Assembly (NCBI GenBank): GCA_017529865.1
Contig: JAFXNA010000043.1
Coordinates: forward strand, 1-45,801
DNA from: Bacteroidaceae bacterium
GTDB lineage: Bacteria; Bacteroidota; Bacteroidia; Bacteroidales; Bacteroidaceae
Direction: 5' to 3'
Length of the DNA stretch: 45,801 bases
This document shows positions 41,549-45,801 of the stretch, piece by piece. The notes beneath the pieces are model-generated. The model saw only the letters and a list, made by a program, of their open reading frames with translations. It searched no databases and was not told where the DNA came from. Each line of letters begins with the position of its first letter. Position 1 is the stretch's first letter. Position numbers and translations under genes: made by a program.

Positions 41549-42685
41549 TTATATGCGTCGTCCCAGTTCTTCTACCATCTTGCTTTTCCATACACAGAAA
41601 TCGCCTGCGATGATATGCTGGCGTGCTTCGCCCACGAGTCGCAGGTAGAAAGCCAGGTTGTGGATAGAGGCAATCTGCATAGCGAGCAGTTCCTGTGCTT
41701 TGAACAGATGATGCAGATAAGCTTTCGTATAGGTTTGGTCTACGTATGAGGTGCCTTCGGGGTCGATGGGCGTGAAGTCCATTTCCCATTTCTTGTTCCT
41801 CATGTTCATAGTACCATGCTGGGTGAATAGCATTGCGTTGCGTCCGTTGCGGGTTGGCATCACGCAGTCGAACATATCCACGCCGCGCTCTATGGCTTCG
41901 AGCAGGTTCTGTGGTGTTCCTACGCCCATCAGATAGCGAGGGCGGTCGGTCGGAAGGATGGCATTTACTACTTCAATCATCTCATACATCACGTCTGTAG
42001 GTTCACCCACAGCCAGTCCGCCGATGGCGTTTCCTTCTGCGTTCTTGCTGGCTACGTTCTCTGCGGCACGTTGGCGCAGGTCGGTATAGGTGCAGCCTTG
42101 AACGATAGGGAAGAGGGCCTGATGATAGCCGTATTTCGGTTCTGTCTCATTGAAGCGTTGGATGCAACGGTCTAACCAGTTTTCCGTCAGTTCCAGCGAC
42201 TTCTTGGCGTATGCATAGTCGGATTTGCCGTCAGGACATTCATCCAAAGCCATCATGATGTCGGCTCCGATGCTGCGCTCGATATCCATCACACGCTCGG
42301 GCGAGAAGAAATGTTTCGAACCGTCAATATGGCTGCGGAACTCCACTCCTTCCTCCGTCAGTTTGCGAATGCCTGCCAACGAGAATACCTGGAATCCACC
42401 GCTGTCAGTCAGCATCGGACGGTCGAAGCCGTTGAACTTATGTAGTCCGCCTGCTGCTTCGATGACACCCAATCCGGGACGCAGATACAGATGGTAGGTG
42501 TTGCCCAGTATGATTTGTGCCTTGATGTCGTCCTTGAGTTCGCGCAGGTGTACAGCCTTCACACTCCCCACCGTGCCTACAGGCATGAAGATAGGGGTTT
42601 GAATCTGGCCGTGATCGGTTGTAATTAATCCGGCTCTTGCGTTGCTCTTCGCATCAGTATGTTCAAGTTTGAAAGTCAGTGGCAT
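41549..42685 (-). CDS. tgt: tRNA-guanine transglycosylase (queuine tRNA-ribosyltransferase)
   Basis: 378 residues, full length. Tgt swaps guanine 34 for preQ1 in tRNAs with GUN anticodons. The catalytic region MLTDSGGFQVFSLAG carries the substrate-binding Asp, and DMFDCVMPTRNGRNA the nucleophile Asp. The zinc-binding cysteines of most bacterial Tgt proteins (a C-x-C-x2-C motif after 'DPE') are absent: the region reads DPEGTSYVDQTYTKAYLHHLF. The family His position is still in IHNLAFYL. Loss of these cysteines appears typical for this phylum, so the enzyme is probably active. 1 bp separates it from lon. Confidence 0.94.
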   Translation of the reverse strand: MPLTFKLEHTDAKSNARAGLITTDHGQIQTPIFMPVGTVGSVKAVHLRELKDDIKAQIILGNTYHLYLRPGLGVIEAAGGLHKFNGFDRPMLTDSGGFQVFSLAGIRKLTEEGVEFRSHIDGSKHFFSPERVMDIERSIGADIMMALDECPDGKSDYAYAKKSLELTENWLDRCIQRFNETEPKYGYHQALFPIVQGCTYTDLRQRAAENVASKNAEGNAIGGLAVGEPTDVMYEMIEVVNAILPTDRPRYLMGVGTPQNLLEAIERGVDMFDCVMPTRNGRNAMLFTQHGTMNMRNKKWEMDFTPIDPEGTSYVDQTYTKAYLHHLFKAQELLAMQIASIHNLAFYLRLVGEARQHIIAGDFCVWKSKMVEELGRRI

Positions 42686-42686
42686 C

Positions 42687-45164
42687 TTATTCCTTCTTCT
42701 CTTCCTCTATGGTTAACTCGATAGGCTTTGCCACTTTCTCATCCAATAGTGCGAACTGCCATACATCCTCTACGTTTTCCACATAATGGAATGTCACACC
42801 CTTCACGTACTTCTCAGGAATCTGCTTGATGTCCTTCTCGTTTTCGTGACAGAGCATGATGTCGGTGATACCGGCACGTTTGGCAGCCAGAATCTTTTCC
42901 TTGATGCCGCCCACAGGCAGTACCTTGCCGCGGAGGGTGATTTCGCCGGTCATGGCTACGTTCTTGCGTACCTTGCGCTGGGTGAGTGCCGATGCAAGCG
43001 AGGTTGCGATGGTGATGCCAGCCGAAGGGCCGTCCTTTGGTACAGCACCTTCTGGTACGTGAATATGGATGTTCCAGCAGTCAAACACGAGTGGGTCGAT
43101 ATTCAGGCGGTCGGCATGTGCCTTGATATATTCGAGGGCCAGTACGGCCGATTCTTTCATTACGTCGCCCAGGTTACCTGTCAGTGTCAGTTTCTGACCT
43201 TTGCCCTTGCTGAGGCTGGTTTCGATGAAAAGGATTTCACCGCCTACCGATGTCCATGCCAAGCCTGTGACGACACCTGCGTAGTCGTTGCCCTGGTATT
43301 TGTCGCGTGTGAATTCCACTGGTCCCAACAGGTCTTCGATGTCCTTTGCCCCGATGTTTTTCTTCTCCAGTTCGCCTTCACGGGCATATTGCAGGGTGAG
43401 TTTTCTGAGCAGTTTGTTCAGTTTCTTGTCAAGCTCGCGCACACCCGATTCCCTTGTATAGTTCTCGATGATGCGCTCGATGGCATCGGTCGAAACCTTG
43501 ATGCCCGACTTTTCCATGCCCAACTTTTCGAGTTGCTGAGGCACCAGATGGCGCTTGGCAATCTCTATCTTCTCCTCGGTGAGGTATCCGCTCACTTCGA
43601 TGAGTTCCATACGGTCGAGCAGTGGGGCAGGGATGCTGCCAATGTTGTTGGCTGTGGCAATGAACATCACCTTCGAGAGGTCGAAGTCGCAGTCCAGATA
43701 GTTGTCGTGGAAGGCGCTGTTCTGTTCGGGGTCGAGCACTTCGAGCAGGGCCGATGAGGGGTCGCCGTGGAAGGTGTCCTGACCCAGTTTGTCGATTTCG
43801 TCGAGGATGAACACAGGGTTGCAGCTCTTTGCCTGCTGAATGCCCTTCATGATTCGTCCAGGCATTGCACCTACGTAGGTACGGCGGTGGCCGCGAATCT
43901 CGGCTTCCTCGTGCAGACCGCCTAACGACATGCGGACGTATGCACGCTTCATAGCTCTTGCGATGCTCTTGCCCAGTGAGGTCTTACCTACACCTGGAGG
44001 GCCGTAGAGGCAGATAATCGGACTCTTGAAGTCGCCACGTGTCTTCAGCACCGCCAAGTGTTCCAGGATGCGTTCCTTCACCTTTTCCATACCGAAATGG
44101 TCTTGGTTCAGCACCCGTTCGGCATTCTTCAGGTTCAGGTTGTCCTTCGTGCCTTCGTTCCAGGGCAGACCTACGAACGTGTCGAGGTAGTCGTATTGTG
44201 TCTGGTATTCAGGCGACTGCGGGTTCATGCGGCGCAGACGGCCGATTTCGCGGTTGAAGAACTCACGGGTCTTCTCGTTCCATTTCTTGCGCTTGGCTCG
44301 CTGTTGCAGGTTATCGATGTCCGAATCGGCATCTTCGCCCAGTTCCTCTTGTATGTTTTTCATCTCCTGATGCAGGAAGTATTCGCGCTGCTGGCGGTTC
44401 AGGTCTTCCTGTGTCCGCATCTGGATGCTTGCCTTGAGCGACACGAACTGATATTCGCGGTTCAGCAGGGCGAGCAGCTGGAAGGCACGCTGGGTCATGT
44501 TGCTCTCGCGCAGCATTTCGAATTTCTCCTGACAGCTGATAGGCAGGTTGGCACAGATGAAGTTGATGAGGAATGTCTTGTTCGACAGGTTGCGCAGGTT
44601 GAACGACATGTCGAAATTCCTGAACTCGCTGCTTCTGAACAGCTTCTCGGCCACATCCTTGCAGGCATCGACAACAGCATTGAACTCACGGTCGCGGTTC
44701 GACGGAATCATCTCAGGAGCCTTGTAGATGTGTCCCACGAGATAGTCACCGTTGTCGTGTGCCTCGGTCAGTCCGATGCGGTTGAAACCCTGCATCAGAG
44801 CCGTGCGGTTGCCGTCGGGCAGTTCCAGCACCTTCACCACCTTTGCCACCACACCGTATTCGTACAGGTCGTTCGTCTCGGGACTCTCCACCGAGTCGTC
44901 CTTCTGGCTGAACACACCCACGATGGCGCCCGTCTTGTTCACTTCGTTGATCATGCGGAGTGACGAACGACGGCCTATGGTGATGGGGAGCAGGGTGCCA
45001 GGGAACAGCATCGTGTTCCTCAGCGGCAGGATAGGTACTTCCTTGTCCTCACTGATTTCGTTGTCGTATATGTTGGCCTTCGAAGCATCGATGTCTGAAA
45101 TGATCGATATCGAGGCATTGCGAGGGGAATCGTCTAAAAAATTGAAATCGTCAAAATCTATCAT
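42687..45164 (-). CDS. lon: ATP-dependent protease Lon
   Basis: 825 residues. The N-terminal substrate domain begins at [23 protein letters not shown] (about residue 43), after an acidic extension of 40 residues. A coiled-coil region follows ([22 protein letters not shown]). The AAA+ module has Walker [14 protein letters not shown] and Walker [12 protein letters not shown]. The C-terminal Ser-Lys protease has the catalytic Ser in [11 protein letters not shown] and Lys in [14 protein letters not shown]. It degrades misfolded and regulatory proteins in the cytoplasm. It is the first gene of the lon-to-lptC run, with a good -7 element 41 bp upstream. Confidence 0.97.
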   Translation of the reverse strand: MIDFDDFNFLDDSPRNASISIISDIDASKANIYDNEISEDKEVPILPLRNTMLFPGTLLPITIGRRSSLRMINEVNKTGAIVGVFSQKDDSVESPETNDLYEYGVVAKVVKVLELPDGNRTALMQGFNRIGLTEAHDNGDYLVGHIYKAPEMIPSNRDREFNAVVDACKDVAEKLFRSSEFRNFDMSFNLRNLSNKTFLINFICANLPISCQEKFEMLRESNMTQRAFQLLALLNREYQFVSLKASIQMRTQEDLNRQQREYFLHQEMKNIQEELGEDADSDIDNLQQRAKRKKWNEKTREFFNREIGRLRRMNPQSPEYQTQYDYLDTFVGLPWNEGTKDNLNLKNAERVLNQDHFGMEKVKERILEHLAVLKTRGDFKSPIICLYGPPGVGKTSLGKSIARAMKRAYVRMSLGGLHEEAEIRGHRRTYVGAMPGRIMKGIQQAKSCNPVFILDEIDKLGQDTFHGDPSSALLEVLDPEQNSAFHDNYLDCDFDLSKVMFIATANNIGSIPAPLLDRMELIEVSGYLTEEKIEIAKRHLVPQQLEKLGMEKSGIKVSTDAIERIIENYTRESGVRELDKKLNKLLRKLTLQYAREGELEKKNIGAKDIEDLLGPVEFTRDKYQGNDYAGVVTGLAWTSVGGEILFIETSLSKGKGQKLTLTGNLGDVMKESAVLALEYIKAHADRLNIDPLVFDCWNIHIHVPEGAVPKDGPSAGITIATSLASALTQRKVRKNVAMTGEITLRGKVLPVGGIKEKILAAKRAGITDIMLCHENEKDIKQIPEKYVKGVTFHYVENVEDVWQFALLDEKVAKPIELTIEEEKKE

Positions 45165-45205
45165 AATATTCTATATGTGTGTGCGTATAATGCGCAAAAC
45201 GGATG

Positions 45206-45213
45206 CAAAGGTA
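45206..45213 (-). promoter_or_regulatory. -7 promoter element for lon
   Basis: TACCTTTG followed by CATCC on the minus strand matches TAnnTTTG. The leader is about 35 nt. No clear -33. Confidence 0.55.
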
Positions 45214-45281
45214 CGAATAATTTACCATTCCGCCATTGACTATTTACAATTTTTCACGTTTCATTCCTCTTTTTTCCGTCT

Positions 45282-45341
45282 TCATTCTTCTTTTTCACTC
45301 TTCGGCGCATCAAATCTGCGAAAAGAGTCGGGCGTTTTCAT
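45282..45341 (-). CDS. Possible 19-codon ORF upstream of lon
   Basis: MKTPDSFRRFDAPKSEKEE from the ATG at 45341; its start overlaps the stop of a 4-codon ORF (ATGA). It lies between two predicted promoters, so it might be a leader peptide or a remnant of a lost gene's C-terminus: the frame stays open upstream for 15 codons without a start. Weak evidence. Confidence 0.2.
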   Translation of the reverse strand: MKTPDSFRRFDAPKSEKEE

Positions 45342-45469
45342 AGGCTGTTCATCTTTTTTTTCGGGAGCAGTTGGGATGATGGATGTATTTTATAGCTGAT
45401 AGTGTAGTTGCTTCGCCTTCGGACTTGCGCTCAAGATTCCTTCAGCTTTGCAGGAATATTTTGGTACTG

Positions 45470-45477
45470 CAAAGTTA
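45470..45477 (-). promoter_or_regulatory. Orphan -7 promoter element
   Basis: TAACTTTG followed by CAGTACC on the minus strand. The transcript would run 300 nt through a region without a convincing gene to lon, so it could be a second lon promoter or drive a small RNA. Confidence 0.45.
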
Positions 45478-45555
45478 CGAAATAATTCCGACATGACCAA
45501 ATTTTTCAAACAAAAATTTTTGGAAAAAAACGAGAAAACATGACTTCCGACGAAA

Positions 45556-45611
45556 CGTAATTTCACGGGCAGTGTGCCGTAATTTCACGCGCGGCGAAAC
45601 GTAATCTCACG
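45556..45611 (+). repeat. 22-bp-spaced array of CGTAATTTCACG motifs (three units)
   Basis: CGTAATTTCACG starts at 45556 and 45578 and CGTAATCTCACG at 45600, separated by 10 variable bp. The core is an imperfect palindrome (CGT...ACG ends). The step is exactly 22 bp, as in the arrays near 12100. Confidence 0.85.
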
Positions 45612-45726
45612 TGCCACGAACTAACGTCTCAAAAATCGGCTTATTTTGTAAAGTGAAGAGAGCAATGTGAAGAACATGTACGAAGAGTTACAATACAGAG
45701 GTATCTGTGTTCGGGAAACACTGTTT

Positions 45727-45749
45727 ACTTCGTACTTCGTACTTCGTAC
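45727..45749 (+). repeat. Heptamer tandem repeat ACTTCGT x3
   Basis: Three perfect copies of ACTTCGT plus AC. Nothing else is recognisable between 45612 and the window end. Confidence 0.9.
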
Positions 45750-45801
45750 ATCTTGGTTTTTGAAAAAAACAGAAGGAAGAAAAATTAATATATAATATAT
45801 A

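Noticed and set aside
41549..42685. tgt as a pseudogene because of the missing zinc cysteines
   Set aside because: Full length, catalytic aspartates and substrate regions are intact and the gene is embedded in a tightly packed operon.
44752..45399. 215-codon plus-strand reading frame across the lon start
   Set aside because: It is antisense to the conserved lon coding sequence and its translation has no domain; the other long antisense frames (such as 3412-3954, 15025-15432, 44058-44963) were rejected for the same reason.
45414..45470. Insertion sequence end or riboswitch upstream of lon
   Set aside because: Only a weak ATTCC/GGAAT hairpin is seen; no transposase, no terminal repeats and no known riboswitch pattern.

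Overview
The window looks like a chromosome segment of a Bacteroidota bacterium of the order Bacteroidales, most likely a Prevotella relative. Supporting signs are: promoters of the TAnnTTTG (-7) type with essentially no Shine-Dalgarno sequences; the Bacteroidales gene orders lpxD-lpxC-lpxA-(pRiA4 ORF-3)-miaA, crp-dcp-lipoprotein-dCMP deaminase-ctp-fthC and lon-tgt-lptF/G-coaX-OMP-TPR-lptC; and a secreted LRR protein ending in the short 'NLQGQR...GLNIV.G..IMVK' type C-terminus common in this group. The species assignment is an inference.

Layout. Positions 1-98 hold the start of a SemiSWEET sugar transporter (minus strand). 288-1499 are two unknown genes (plus). 1678-4431 is a secreted GH128-like glycosidase with a C-terminal dockerin (minus). 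4658-9115 is a plus-strand lipid A/tRNA cluster (lpxD, lpxC, lpxA, a pRiA4 ORF-3 family gene, miaA), followed by a minus-strand tRNA-Thr(CGT). 9382-11881 hold a secreted NUC1-type nuclease and the two-subunit dihydroorotate dehydrogenase pyrK-pyrD. 11882-12504 is a gene-free stretch with three arrays of short motifs at fixed spacing. 12505-14946 is a chimeric TPR-lipoprotein/LRR gene. From 15178 to 45164 every gene is on the minus strand: a CE1 esterase, two HAD phosphatases and a LOG-like protein, altronate dehydratase, the crp-dcp-...-fthC run, a DMT permease with a GH2 and a GH51 glycosidase (an arabinose/galactose-side-chain module), an unknown membrane protein, a PpiD/SurA-like foldase, and the lon-to-lptC envelope/proteostasis run. 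45165-45801 is gene-poor and carries another motif array.

The genes are mainly housekeeping (lipid A synthesis and LPS export, pyrimidine synthesis, folate, CoA, tRNA modification, protein quality control) mixed with plant-polysaccharide degradation. There is no phage, transposase, CRISPR or recognisable defence island.

The unusual content is in the repeats. (1) Three arrays (12029-12084, 12108-12185, 45556-45611) use unrelated, more or less palindromic 12-bp cores, but all have the same geometry: 12-bp core plus about 10 variable bp, exactly 22 bp per step. A fourth array has an 8-bp core every 32 bp. (2) Heptamer (sometimes octamer) tandem arrays of ever-changing sequence sit directly at stop codons and also inside genes. 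(3) A GC-rich palindromic element (CCCCTCC...GGAGGGG type) is inserted in frame in coding genes, four times in the dcp peptidase gene alone. One heptamer array supplies the stop codon of lpxC exactly where the usual Bacteroidota LpxC-FabZ fusion would continue, so the FabZ domain is missing here.
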